64,000 bases of DNA, taken from assembly GCA_016180815.1 (NCBI GenBank), contig JACPAN010000007.1, forward strand, positions 57,745 to 121,744. The letters run 5' to 3'. How positions within the stretch are numbered: position 1 is the first letter of the stretch; each line of letters begins with the position of its first letter. Positions 24,757-32,914 of the stretch are shown in pieces. The translations under genes and the position numbers were made by a program. The notes under the pieces were generated by a model. That model was not told the DNA's origin. It ran no database searches and saw only the letters and a list, made by a program, of their open reading frames with translations. Origin of the DNA: Elusimicrobiota bacterium (GTDB taxonomy: Bacteria > Elusimicrobiota > Elusimicrobia > JACQPE01).

Positions 24757-26124
24757 TTAGAACATAAACTGAATCTCAAGCGTTGTCTCTCTCTCTGTTG
24801 TCTGTTTTGTCGCAGCCGTTACAGCGCCCGTTGTCAAGCTTTTGGAGGCGTTCTTGCTCTTATACTGAGAACCCTCCAAAACAAAACGCCCGTGTTCCAT
24901 GGGTTTCCAGTGGATACCCAAAACAGGGCCCTCTTTCTCGTTGTCCTTGAAACTCGTGTCCGCGTCAAAAAAGTCCCACCTAAAGTACGGCGCCAAGTCT
25001 CCGGCCATCAGATGCGACTGGGCTTCAATATAGTAACCCTTGGACTTCTGCTCAAAGCCCGTGATCCCCGGAGTATTGAACTTATTTTTTCCGGTAAGAT
25101 AAGACCCCACCAAGGCTCCCTTAACCCCTTGAAGATCAATGGTGTAATTGCCCATCAGGCCAAGCTGGTTGAAAGCGTCATCCCCGGTGTATTTTGACGG
25201 AACGAACCAATGGCTTGGGTAACGGCCCCGGTAGTAGTAAACGCCGGCCATGCTGCCATTGCCGTCAAAAGCGTAGTCCAGAGTGGCAAAAACGTCTTTA
25301 TGGGTGTCGGTGCCGATCTCAACGGTGTTCTCGTATTTGCCTGTTCCGTTAACGACGCCTAGCTCCAAAAAGGCATCCTTGTAGCTCAAGCCCGTGCTGG
25401 CGCCGAACTGCCTGGAGAATGTTCGATATGGGTTTTCACTATTAACCGTTGAGGTGAAAGGAAGCGGCCGCGAATACTCCAAGCGGGCGCCGCCCCCATG
25501 AAGATGAATCAGCCACGGCATAATGCGGCCCATCCTGGCCGTCCAAGACACATCCTCGCCGAAGCCGGTGTTGTATTGGAGGTAGAGCTCGGCCAATTTG
25601 GAGCGCGCCCAATCGCCCATATCAGACTCAGTCTTTTCGGCGTTTTCCAAAGGATTCTTCTTCTCGTTTTCGTTTAAGTACATTTCAGAAAAGAAAGAGA
25701 ACCCTTTATCCAACGGTCCGCCCGCGTAAATGCTCAGGGCGTGGGCCTCAAAAGAATTTCTGATCTCCTTTGTTTCGGCCCCGGTGGCCAATGTTTCTGT
25801 ATTTTTATTCTTCTGCCAACTGCGCAGCTTGGCTGTCAGCGCCAGATAATCAGAAAGGTTGGCCTCCTTATCCTCGCCCCCAGGCATCTGATGGCCGCTT
25901 CTTAAAAACTGCTGCCCCGTCCGGGTCAGCTTATATCCAGCCACATGGCAGACATTGCAGCTAACGCCGTATTTTCTCGCCCAAGCAGCAGTAGCCTGAG
26001 CCTCCGGAACACCAGTCGGCTTAACCGGACATAAATGCCTGAGCCTCTGGATCACCGGCGGCGCGATCCAGGCGGCCGCCAATAAAAATAGGGCCGCCGC
26101 GAACAATTTAATGCGTTGTATCAT
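24757..26124 (-). CDS. Outer-membrane porin with N-terminal monohaem cytochrome c motif
   Basis: The 455-residue protein starts with a signal/anchor (LFAAALFLLAAAWIAPP), then a single CNVCH haem site at 56-60 with a short helical region. The remaining ~350 residues have the alternating pattern of a large beta barrel (FSFFSEMYLNENE, WTARMGRIMPWL, GVYYYRGRYP, GPVLGIHWKPM) and end with phenylalanine (EIQFMF), as outer-membrane barrels do. A haem-bearing porin could pass electrons or ions across the outer membrane. It follows a lipoprotein cytochrome c gene by 12 bases, and the ATG has GGAG upstream. Confidence 0.72.
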   Translation of the reverse strand: MIQRIKLFAAALFLLAAAWIAPPVIQRLRHLCPVKPTGVPEAQATAAWARKYGVSCNVCHVAGYKLTRTGQQFLRSGHQMPGGEDKEANLSDYLALTAKLRSWQKNKNTETLATGAETKEIRNSFEAHALSIYAGGPLDKGFSFFSEMYLNENEKKNPLENAEKTESDMGDWARSKLAELYLQYNTGFGEDVSWTARMGRIMPWLIHLHGGGARLEYSRPLPFTSTVNSENPYRTFSRQFGASTGLSYKDAFLELGVVNGTGKYENTVEIGTDTHKDVFATLDYAFDGNGSMAGVYYYRGRYPSHWFVPSKYTGDDAFNQLGLMGNYTIDLQGVKGALVGSYLTGKNKFNTPGITGFEQKSKGYYIEAQSHLMAGDLAPYFRWDFFDADTSFKDNEKEGPVLGIHWKPMEHGRFVLEGSQYKSKNASKSLTTGAVTAATKQTTERETTLEIQFMF

Positions 26125-26136
26125 TTTTTCTCCTTT

Positions 26137-26718
26137 TTACGGCCGATCACCGGTGTAGGTAAAAGACCGAATTTCTTTTTTTCCTTCTTCAAGAGCCAGC
26201 CTCCCTTGTTCTTTCTGCACTTCATCAAAAAGCTCTTCCAAAAGCGTGGTGTCTTCTTCAAACTGCGCCGCCCGCTTGACTTTGCGCTCCTGGGCGTCGT
26301 AAACCAAAAAATTCACGATAGCCTTTTCTTCCTTTTCACTCAGCGCCATATTGGCGGCCTCGCCCTTGGCATGCATCCGGTGGACGTAGCGCTTCCAATC
26401 CTCGCGGCCGACGAACGGAGCGTTGATGGGACGAGCGAGGGTATGGCAGAGAGAACACTTCGCCTTGAATACTTCGTAATTCTTCCTTTGCGCGTCGGGA
26501 TAGCCGGCGACGTCAACGGCGCCCGCGCCCAAATCCCAAACGAATTTGGCTTGAAGCTGCTGCGGCGTAAAGCGGCCGGCGCGGGGTCTCGGAGATTGTT
26601 CCGTTTGTTTGCGGCAGGCAAGCGGCAGCAAGAGGGCAAGCAAGATAACGTACGGCCTGAATTCATTCAGGCGACTCCACAACGAAGCTCGCGCGGCTCG
26701 TCTTCGCTCGGCATTCAT
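26137..26718 (-). CDS. Lipoprotein monohaem cytochrome c
   Basis: The 193-residue protein has a lipobox (LLLPLAC, Cys35) and a haem motif CSLCH at 88-92, followed by WKRYVHRMHAKGE and FLVYDAQERKV. These same blocks occur in the cytochrome at 39008-39595, so the two are paralogues. The C-terminal ~60 residues are charged and helical. It precedes the porin-cytochrome gene and may be its periplasmic electron partner, an inference from gene order. The ATG is preceded by GGAGGG. Confidence 0.8.
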   Translation of the reverse strand: MNAERRRAARASLWSRLNEFRPYVILLALLLPLACRKQTEQSPRPRAGRFTPQQLQAKFVWDLGAGAVDVAGYPDAQRKNYEVFKAKCSLCHTLARPINAPFVGREDWKRYVHRMHAKGEAANMALSEKEEKAIVNFLVYDAQERKVKRAAQFEEDTTLLEELFDEVQKEQGRLALEEGKKEIRSFTYTGDRP

Positions 26719-26759
26719 GCGAATCCCTCCGATTGTCTCGTTTATGCCACAGGAACATT

Positions 26760-26775
26760 TGCGTCCCGGCTGCCA
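26760..26775 (-). promoter_or_regulatory. Candidate sigma-54 promoter of the lipoprotein cytochrome-porin operon
   Basis: The minus strand reads TGGCAGCCGGGACGCA. The -24 half (TGGCA) is perfect and the GG-N10-GC spacing holds, but the -12 half is ACGCA instead of TTGCA. This is weaker than the other sites. Confidence 0.45.
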
Positions 26776-26782
26776 TCTAATC

Positions 26783-27340
26783 TTAGCGTAATTGCAAACA
26801 ATTCTTTTCCCGCTTGCCCGCGTCCGTCAAAAGAACTCGGGAGAAAAATTTTAAAAGATCAAACGTCGTAATCACCCCGAAAATTTTGCCCGTCTTCTCA
26901 TCAGTGACGAACAAACGATGCACTCTTTTCTTGACCATCTCGCGCGTGATGACGGCCAATGGCGCCGAGCGTCCGACCCTGTAAATCTTGGGGGTCATCC
27001 ATTTAAGAACGTAGTCTTCTTCCGATTCCCGGTGGAACCCTCTGCTTTCCGCGACCATTTCCAACGTGCCCCTGGCCCGCATAATCCGCCTGGTTTCATC
27101 CGCGATGCTCATGGATACGTATTCCCGCTCATAACGCACGATATCGGTTTTGGTGATCACGCCCACCGGCTTTTCAAAATGATCCAAGACAGGAACGCCG
27201 CTGATGCCTTTATCCAAAAGCAAACTGGCCGCCTGCCGGACGGTATCCGAAGTGCGCAAGTAAAAGACGGGCTTGGACATGATTTGTTCGGCTCTAATAA
27301 GAGGCATGACGGTTTTTTCGCCGTTCACCTTTGCTGGCAT
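26783..27340 (-). CDS. CBS-domain pair protein
   Basis: The 185-residue soluble protein has two CBS domains: AEQIMSKPVFYLRTSDTVRQAASLLLDKGISGVPVLD (~17-53) with GVITKTDIV, and WMTPKIYRVGRSAPLAVI (~113-131) with RLFVTDEKTGKIFGVITTFDLL. CBS pairs bind adenosyl nucleotides and tune partner proteins. No partner domain is attached. The gene stands alone behind a strong sigma-54 site, with GGAGG before its ATG. It may be an energy-status sensor for the neighbouring respiratory genes; that is inference. Confidence 0.85.
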   Translation of the reverse strand: MPAKVNGEKTVMPLIRAEQIMSKPVFYLRTSDTVRQAASLLLDKGISGVPVLDHFEKPVGVITKTDIVRYEREYVSMSIADETRRIMRARGTLEMVAESRGFHRESEEDYVLKWMTPKIYRVGRSAPLAVITREMVKKRVHRLFVTDEKTGKIFGVITTFDLLKFFSRVLLTDAGKREKNCLQLR

Positions 27341-27386
27341 CGGGCACCTCCTTGTGCGGCTCGTTAATAGTCCTCATGGTTCTTTG

Positions 27387-27402
27387 TGCAACGAACCGGC
27401 CA
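27387..27402 (-). promoter_or_regulatory. Sigma-54 promoter of the CBS-domain gene
   Basis: The minus strand reads TGGCCGGTTCGTTGCA, with GG-N10-GC spacing and a perfect TTGCA. It lies 46 bases before the ATG. An imperfect GGGAC-N6-AACCC element (27430-27445) is centred 37 bases upstream of the -24 element, the same distance as before hemA. Confidence 0.75.
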
Positions 27403-27507
27403 ACGTTCAAACTCTTCAATTAAAAATAAGGGACAAGAATAACCCAACGCCTGAAAACGCGCAACCGGGCAAGCGCTTATTGGTTAAATTTTTTCTGGGC
27501 GGGGAGT

Positions 27508-27993
27508 TTAATAAAAAGGATTGAACCGCAAAAGCACGGCGCAAAAAATAACGGCCAGACTCAGCGCCAAATTAATCCGCCCCCAAAAATAAAGCTTTTT
27601 CGCCAATTGGCCCATGGCCGGTCCGGGCCGAACAGCCGCTTCGATGAGCTGCGGCCCCCAAACATAGGAATGCCGATAGCTTAAGATGACGACAATCAAA
27701 ACCAAAACGAGTTTGGTCGCCAAGACATAGCCGAATGGCGAATAAAAAATATCCGGCGACTCCCTAAGGCCGAATAGTTTATAGGAACCGGTGGCCAACA
27801 GCACGCAAAGAGCGGCGATTTGAATCGTCTTAAAACGCCGCCCGATATCGCGGTAAAGGGTTATCCTCGTCGTGTCGTCCAACGCGGCTCTCAAGACGGG
27901 CTGCACGACGAAAGCGGTAAAAATCATGCCGCCGATCCACGTCACGGCCGCCATTAAATGCAGCCAGTGAATGACGGCTTCCAGCCACATCAT
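27508..27993 (-). CDS. CopD-like / DUF2269-type integral membrane protein
   Basis: The 161-residue protein has four membrane helices: ~1-28 (IHWLHLMAAVTWIGGMIFTAFVV), ~55-75, ~85-105 and ~130-155. Histidines in the first helix (HWLHLMA) and SYRHSY in the third resemble the CopD family of membrane proteins, which handle copper or haem. The start overlaps the malic enzyme stop by four bases, so it is coupled to it. A role in metal or haem handling is a guess from the fold. Confidence 0.65.
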   Translation of the reverse strand: MMWLEAVIHWLHLMAAVTWIGGMIFTAFVVQPVLRAALDDTTRITLYRDIGRRFKTIQIAALCVLLATGSYKLFGLRESPDIFYSPFGYVLATKLVLVLIVVILSYRHSYVWGPQLIEAAVRPGPAMGQLAKKLYFWGRINLALSLAVIFCAVLLRFNPFY

Positions 27994-29486
27994 GCGGACG
28001 TTTCCCCGTGTCCGTTGGATTCGTGCGCCGGCAGGTTATGACCGCCGGCGAATGGAGCGCTCTTGCGCGCGACTTTTGTTTTTATGGCCGCTTGGCGAAC
28101 GGCCGAAGCCACGCAAGCGCCCACGTCGGGATTGAAAATCGAAGGGATGATGTAGTCTTCCCTGAGTTCGCGCCGGCCCACGACCGAAGCCAGGGCCAGC
28201 GCGGCCGCGAGCTTCATCGGCTCGTTGATGGTTCGCGCGCGCACGTCCAGCGCCCCGCGAAAAACCCCGGGAAAAACCAGGGCGTTGTTGATCTGATTGG
28301 CATAATCGGAGCGCCCCGTGGCCACGATGCGCGCATAGCGCAACGCTTCCAGCGGAGGCACCTCGGGATCCGGGTTGGCCAAGGCAAAGACAACAGCGTT
28401 TTTAGCCATGCGCGACAAATCCTTGACCTTTAACAATCCGGGGCCGGACAGCCCGATAAAAACATCCGCCCCCGACAACGCGCCCTTGAGGCTTCCTTGA
28501 TAGCGGTCCGGGTTGGTGATTTTGGCCAATTCCTCTTTAGCGGGATTCATATTCTGCATCCGGCCCGAATAAACCGGCCCGGCCCTGTCGAATCCGATGA
28601 TGCGCCGTATTCCCGCTTGAATCAATATCCGCGCTACGGCCATGCCCGCGGCCCCCACTCCGGTCATGACGATTTTCAACGAACGCTTGGATTTTTTGAC
28701 GATCCGCAAAGCGTTAAAAAGAGCCGCCAAGACCACGACCGCGGTGCCGTGCTGATCATCGTGAAAAACCGGAATATCGAGCGTTTTTCTCAGCCGGTTT
28801 TCGATTTCAAAACACCGCGGCGCGGAAATATCCTCCAGATTGATCCCGCCGAAACCCGGCGCCATGGCCTGCACGATCCGGACGATCTCATCGGTATCCT
28901 GCGTCGCCAAACAGATGGGAAAGGCATCCACTCCCCCGAAATTCTTAAAGAGAATCGCTTTGCCCTCCATGACGGGCAAAGCGGCTTCGGGGCCGATATT
29001 GCCCAAGCCCAGGACCGCGGAACCGTCCGTGACAATGGCCACCGTATTTTTTTTCATGGAGAGCGCCCAGACGCGCGAACGGTTTTCATGAATGGCCATG
29101 CAAACCCGCGCCACTCCGGGGGTGTACGCCATGGACAAATCATCGCGCGTTTTTAGGGGAACCCTGGAACGCATTTCGATTTTTCCGCCCAAGTGCATCA
29201 GGAAAGTTCTGTCGGAAACAGCGATGACCCGGATGCCGGGGATTCTGTTGAGCCGGGCCACCAATTCATTGCCGTGGCGCTCATTTAATACCTGAACCGT
29301 AATATCACGAATTTTTTCATCCCGGGAAGTCTCGACAACGTCAATGGCGCCGACGGAGGCCCGTTCCTTGCCGATGAGCGAGATAATCTTCGCCAATGTT
29401 CCCGGGCGTCGCCTGATCTTTAAACGCAGGGTCAACGTGTAAGAGGGGCTGGCCAGATAAGAATTTCTAGAGGCGCTTAAACTCAT
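27990..29486 (-). CDS. NAD(P)-dependent malic enzyme with N-terminal ACT domain
   Basis: The 498-residue protein begins with an ACT-like domain (~15-95: LRLKIRRRPGTLAKIISLIGKE). The malic enzyme core follows: SMAYTPGVARVC, TDGSAVLGLGNIGPEAALPVMEGK, EDISAPRCFEIENRL, HDDQHGTAVVVLAAL and the nucleotide motif GVGAAGMA. It decarboxylates malate to pyruvate. The ACT domain suggests allosteric control by a small ligand, probably an amino acid. The pyruvate link to the neighbouring tyrosine phenol-lyase, which also yields pyruvate, may matter. It starts 15 bases after a strong sigma-54 site. Confidence 0.9.
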   Translation of the reverse strand: MSLSASRNSYLASPSYTLTLRLKIRRRPGTLAKIISLIGKERASVGAIDVVETSRDEKIRDITVQVLNERHGNELVARLNRIPGIRVIAVSDRTFLMHLGGKIEMRSRVPLKTRDDLSMAYTPGVARVCMAIHENRSRVWALSMKKNTVAIVTDGSAVLGLGNIGPEAALPVMEGKAILFKNFGGVDAFPICLATQDTDEIVRIVQAMAPGFGGINLEDISAPRCFEIENRLRKTLDIPVFHDDQHGTAVVVLAALFNALRIVKKSKRSLKIVMTGVGAAGMAVARILIQAGIRRIIGFDRAGPVYSGRMQNMNPAKEELAKITNPDRYQGSLKGALSGADVFIGLSGPGLLKVKDLSRMAKNAVVFALANPDPEVPPLEALRYARIVATGRSDYANQINNALVFPGVFRGALDVRARTINEPMKLAAALALASVVGRRELREDYIIPSIFNPDVGACVASAVRQAAIKTKVARKSAPFAGGHNLPAHESNGHGETSA

Positions 29487-29501
29487 AATCTATGGATATG
29501 A

Positions 29502-29517
29502 TGCAACAAAAGAGCCA
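29502..29517 (-). promoter_or_regulatory. Sigma-54 promoter of malic enzyme-CopD operon
   Basis: The minus strand reads TGGCTCTTTTGTTGCA, a full match to the local consensus. The distance to the annotated ATG is short (15 bases), as also seen before 10303 and 34518. Confidence 0.73.
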
Positions 29518-29546
29518 ACAGGAGCACCTTCTTTTACATCGAGCGA

Positions 29547-30956
29547 TTACGCGCGAACGGCACTTTTTATTTTTTGCGGGATTAATGCAAATCGGGCCTG
29601 AAAAAATCTCAGGTAACGAGGTTCATAAACCATGGACACCCCTCTGATGTGATCGCGCTTCGCAAGCGTCCCCCGGATGCCCGAACAAACATAATCCAAA
29701 TGCGACTGCGTGTAAACTCTTCTCGGAAGCGCCAGGCGAACCAGTTCCAGCTTAGGGATATGATTTTCTCCGCTTTCCAAATCCCGTCCGGCCGATACAA
29801 TCCCCCTCTCCATGGCGCGCACGCCGCTGTCCGCGTAAATTTCGGCGGTCAAGGACTGCGCGGGAAATTGCGCTCTTGGAACATGCGGTAAAAAAGCCGT
29901 GGCATCGATAAACACGGCGTGCCCTCCAGCCGGGTTGACCAGCGCAACGCCCGCTTGGTTCAAATTCTCCCACAAATAACGCACCTGGCTGATGCGATGC
30001 GCGATCAAATCATCGCGCTCAACGGATTCCCGTATCCCCTGGGCCAAAGCCTCCAGGTCCCGGCCGGCCAAACCGCCGTACGTATGCAATCCTTCGTAAA
30101 CCACGCATAAATTCCTGGCTTCCTCGCACAGCCCTTGATCGTTCGTAGCCAGGAATCCCCCGATATTGACATACGCGTCCTTTTTGGCGCTGACGACGAT
30201 GGCGTCGGCCAAGGCGCATATTTCCCGCACGATTTGCTTGACTGGTTTTTCCCCCCATCCCTTTTCCCTCTGCTGGATGAAATAAGCGTTTTCCACGAGA
30301 CGCGCCCCGTCAATGACGACTTTGATGCCGCAGGAGCGGGCCAATCGCGACACGCTATTCAAATTGTCCATGGAAACGGGCTGGCCGCCCGCCATATTGA
30401 CCGGAGCGCCGATGGTGATATAGGGAATTTTGCGAACGTCCGTCTTTTTAACGAAACCGGTCAATTTTTTTAAATCGATGTTCCCTTTAAAGGGATGATT
30501 GATCTTGGGATCATGCGCCTCATCAATAATCACATCCACGAATGTCCCTCCGGCAAGTTCCTGATGCAGCCGGGTGGTGGTGAAATACATGTTGCCGGGA
30601 ATGAAATCGCCGGGCTTGATCAGGCACTTTGACAAGATGTTTTCCGCGCCGCGGCCCTGATGCGCGGGGATGACGTACTTGAAGCCGTAAACCTCCTCGA
30701 CGGCTTCCTGGAACCGGTAATAGCTTTCGGCGCCCGCATAAGCCTCGTCGCCGCGCATGAGCGCGGCCCACTGCTCCTGGCTCATGGCATTGGTGCCAGA
30801 ATCCGTCAACAAGTCGATGTAAACGTCGCGGCTTCTTAAAAGAAAAGTATTGTAACCGGCCTCGCGGATGGCCTTCTCCCGCTCCTGCTTTGAAATCAGG
30901 CGGACCGGCTCCACGGCCTTGATCTTATAAGGCTCCGGTAAAATTGACGCCGTCAA
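29547..30956 (-). CDS. tpl: Tyrosine phenol-lyase (beta-tyrosinase) family PLP enzyme
   Basis: The 469-residue enzyme matches characterised tyrosine phenol-lyases almost throughout: KEAGYNTFLL-like start, LLTDSGTNAMS, HQGRGAENIL, GNMYFTTTR, the PLP lysine (Lys259 in SAKKDAYVNIGGF), YGGLAGRDLEA and RAMERGIVSAGR. LRFFQARF has Phe where tryptophanases carry His, which favours phenol-lyase over tryptophanase. It would split tyrosine to phenol, pyruvate and ammonia, and could act on serine or cysteine. Its ATG overlaps the B12-radical SAM gene by four bases; the presence of this enzyme in such an operon is unusual. Confidence 0.85.
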   Translation of the reverse strand: MTASILPEPYKIKAVEPVRLISKQEREKAIREAGYNTFLLRSRDVYIDLLTDSGTNAMSQEQWAALMRGDEAYAGAESYYRFQEAVEEVYGFKYVIPAHQGRGAENILSKCLIKPGDFIPGNMYFTTTRLHQELAGGTFVDVIIDEAHDPKINHPFKGNIDLKKLTGFVKKTDVRKIPYITIGAPVNMAGGQPVSMDNLNSVSRLARSCGIKVVIDGARLVENAYFIQQREKGWGEKPVKQIVREICALADAIVVSAKKDAYVNIGGFLATNDQGLCEEARNLCVVYEGLHTYGGLAGRDLEALAQGIRESVERDDLIAHRISQVRYLWENLNQAGVALVNPAGGHAVFIDATAFLPHVPRAQFPAQSLTAEIYADSGVRAMERGIVSAGRDLESGENHIPKLELVRLALPRRVYTQSHLDYVCSGIRGTLAKRDHIRGVSMVYEPRYLRFFQARFALIPQKIKSAVRA

Positions 30957-32914
30957 AAATGAACACCGTCCTTGTAGTTAGAAAACATTCTGGCCAAAAT
31001 CAATAATTCAGGATGAACAGAGGCCAGGCGAGGCAGCACTAAGCGGATTCTGCGGCGATAGTCCCGCAAACCTTTTTTGAATGCGTCCAAACCGCCGGCT
31101 TGCGAAAGGTCCAGCTTCTTAAGATCAAGAACAAGGCGCGACCGGCTCGCCTCAAGCGCGCCGCGGACCCGCCGGACCAGATGTTCGGCCTCAACGGTTT
31201 TCATGGCCCCTTCCAAACGCATCCAAACGAGTTTTTTGGCGTGCTGGAGCTCGACGCTGACGGAGAGTCCGCGAGCCGCCATCTCCTGCTGAATTTCCTG
31301 CCAGAGATTAAAGTGGCCCCAGTTTTTCTGCGCTATGCGATAAACGCTGCGGCCAAGACGCGGGTGCTGAAAAATCCCTAACTTTAAAGTCAACGCGGTC
31401 CATAAAGCCGCGGCCAACGCGGCTGCGGAGGCCAGGCGCTCAAGTAAAACCGGCCGCCCCAACGAACGATAGATCCGCTCTCTTAATTCCCCGATCCAAG
31501 CGCGCACGTTTTGATTGGGTCCCAGCACGGTTCCCGCGAACAAAATCGGGTAGGCCTTGCGAACGTCCCGGGCATACATCATGGCTTTGCGGCGCAATAC
31601 CGGGTTTTCCGAATCCTTCAAACGTTCGTAACCGCACAGCCAATTGTCCACGACGCGATACACGCTCGGCCCAAGCCGGTGAAAATCCTCTCGAAAGCAC
31701 CAGCGCTGAATATCCTCTATTTCAACCGCGGAGAGCGTGGGGTGCTTGACCATTGCGGCAAAACCGTCCGACCTGCGGTAAAACGTTTCGGGGTGTCGCG
31801 TCAAATCCTCCCTCAAGCGGCCTTCCCTGACCACGCGTTCATGGAAAGGCGTACCGGGGATGGGCCCGTAAATAAGGAACTGGGAAAGAGCGGGTTTGAG
31901 CTCCATCAAGCCGTTTAATTCCTGAGCCACGATTTCTTTCGTCTGATAATCGAATCCGACGATCATGGAGGCGAGGATGGTGATGCCGTGCTCGCGAAAT
32001 TCACGCAAAATCTCCCCGGGCGGCCGGCCTTGCTGCTTGGCGTATCCGGACCGGGTCCCTTCGTAGCCGATCCAAAATCCGTCGATGCCCATTTCCAAAA
32101 TTTCTTCGACCGTATACTGGCTGATGGCCCGAATGCTGGAAAAAACGAAAATCGAGGGAAGCCGCCCGCCCTTTAAAACGCATTCCCTGAAATCCATGGC
32201 CCGTTTCTTATTCAAAAGAAAATCCTCATCGAGGATGGTAAACACCATGTCCGGGTCCAAATCCAGATAGCGTTCGATCACCGCATAAATATCCTTGCCC
32301 TCGGGCAGCAGACGGATGTGCTTGCGTTTGAAAAAATTGGAGGTGCAGCAAAAATCGCATCCGTTGGGGCAGCCCAACCCGGCGAACACCATGCCTGTTT
32401 TCGACACCGGCAATGAAAAAACGTTCAAACGGCTGACGATCAAGGGGTGTCGATACGGCATGGGAATTTCAGGCTCCCCCAACAGCCGCCGCATAAAAGC
32501 GACTCCTTCCTCGCGGCAAATATAATCGCCGTAAGGCTTGAGGAGTTCATCGGGCAGCACGGTCCCGTAGCCGCCCAGGATGATTTTGCTCTGTGGGGAA
32601 TAGCGCCGTATCAGCGCGACCGTCTCCTTCATTTTGTGAACAACCGCGAGCAAAAAAGAAACGCCGATATAGTCATACCCTTTCTTTAGCTCGCGAATCA
32701 GCTCGCGCCGCGATGGGTATTGAAGGACGACCGTGGGAGCCTCCAAATTTTCAGCCACGTACTCCAAAGAAAAATGCGCATGCGTGGCCCGGGGACTGAA
32801 CAAACCCTGGGCACGGGTCACCTGACCGAACAGCAGCTCATAACCCACGCTCGGCGCATCGCCGTATCTTGGCCCCAGCGGACGGCAAACGCTGGTGAGG
32901 AGAACTTTTGTCAT
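30953..32914 (-). CDS. B12-binding-domain radical SAM protein with C-terminal extension
   Basis: The 653-residue protein has an N-terminal cobalamin-binding-like region (~1-150, with YDYIGVSFLLAVVHKMKE and IILGGYGTVLPDE), the radical SAM core with the cluster motif CPNGCDFCC near residue 183, and GFWIGYEGTRSGYAKQQGR. A C-terminal ~120-residue domain follows, with an alpha/beta pattern like STAS domains (RSRLVLDLKKLDLSQAGGLDAF). It lacks the DxHxxG cobalamin motif, so B12 binding is uncertain. Substrate unknown. It overlaps its upstream and downstream genes by four bases each, so the three are expressed together. Confidence 0.78.
   Translation of the reverse strand: MTKVLLTSVCRPLGPRYGDAPSVGYELLFGQVTRAQGLFSPRATHAHFSLEYVAENLEAPTVVLQYPSRRELIRELKKGYDYIGVSFLLAVVHKMKETVALIRRYSPQSKIILGGYGTVLPDELLKPYGDYICREEGVAFMRRLLGEPEIPMPYRHPLIVSRLNVFSLPVSKTGMVFAGLGCPNGCDFCCTSNFFKRKHIRLLPEGKDIYAVIERYLDLDPDMVFTILDEDFLLNKKRAMDFRECVLKGGRLPSIFVFSSIRAISQYTVEEILEMGIDGFWIGYEGTRSGYAKQQGRPPGEILREFREHGITILASMIVGFDYQTKEIVAQELNGLMELKPALSQFLIYGPIPGTPFHERVVREGRLREDLTRHPETFYRRSDGFAAMVKHPTLSAVEIEDIQRWCFREDFHRLGPSVYRVVDNWLCGYERLKDSENPVLRRKAMMYARDVRKAYPILFAGTVLGPNQNVRAWIGELRERIYRSLGRPVLLERLASAAALAAALWTALTLKLGIFQHPRLGRSVYRIAQKNWGHFNLWQEIQQEMAARGLSVSVELQHAKKLVWMRLEGAMKTVEAEHLVRRVRGALEASRSRLVLDLKKLDLSQAGGLDAFKKGLRDYRRRIRLVLPRLASVHPELLILARMFSNYKDGVHF

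Noticed and set aside
29547..30956. Tryptophanase
   Set aside because: The LRFF motif and TTTR region follow tyrosine phenol-lyases; tryptophanases have His in the first and a different second motif.
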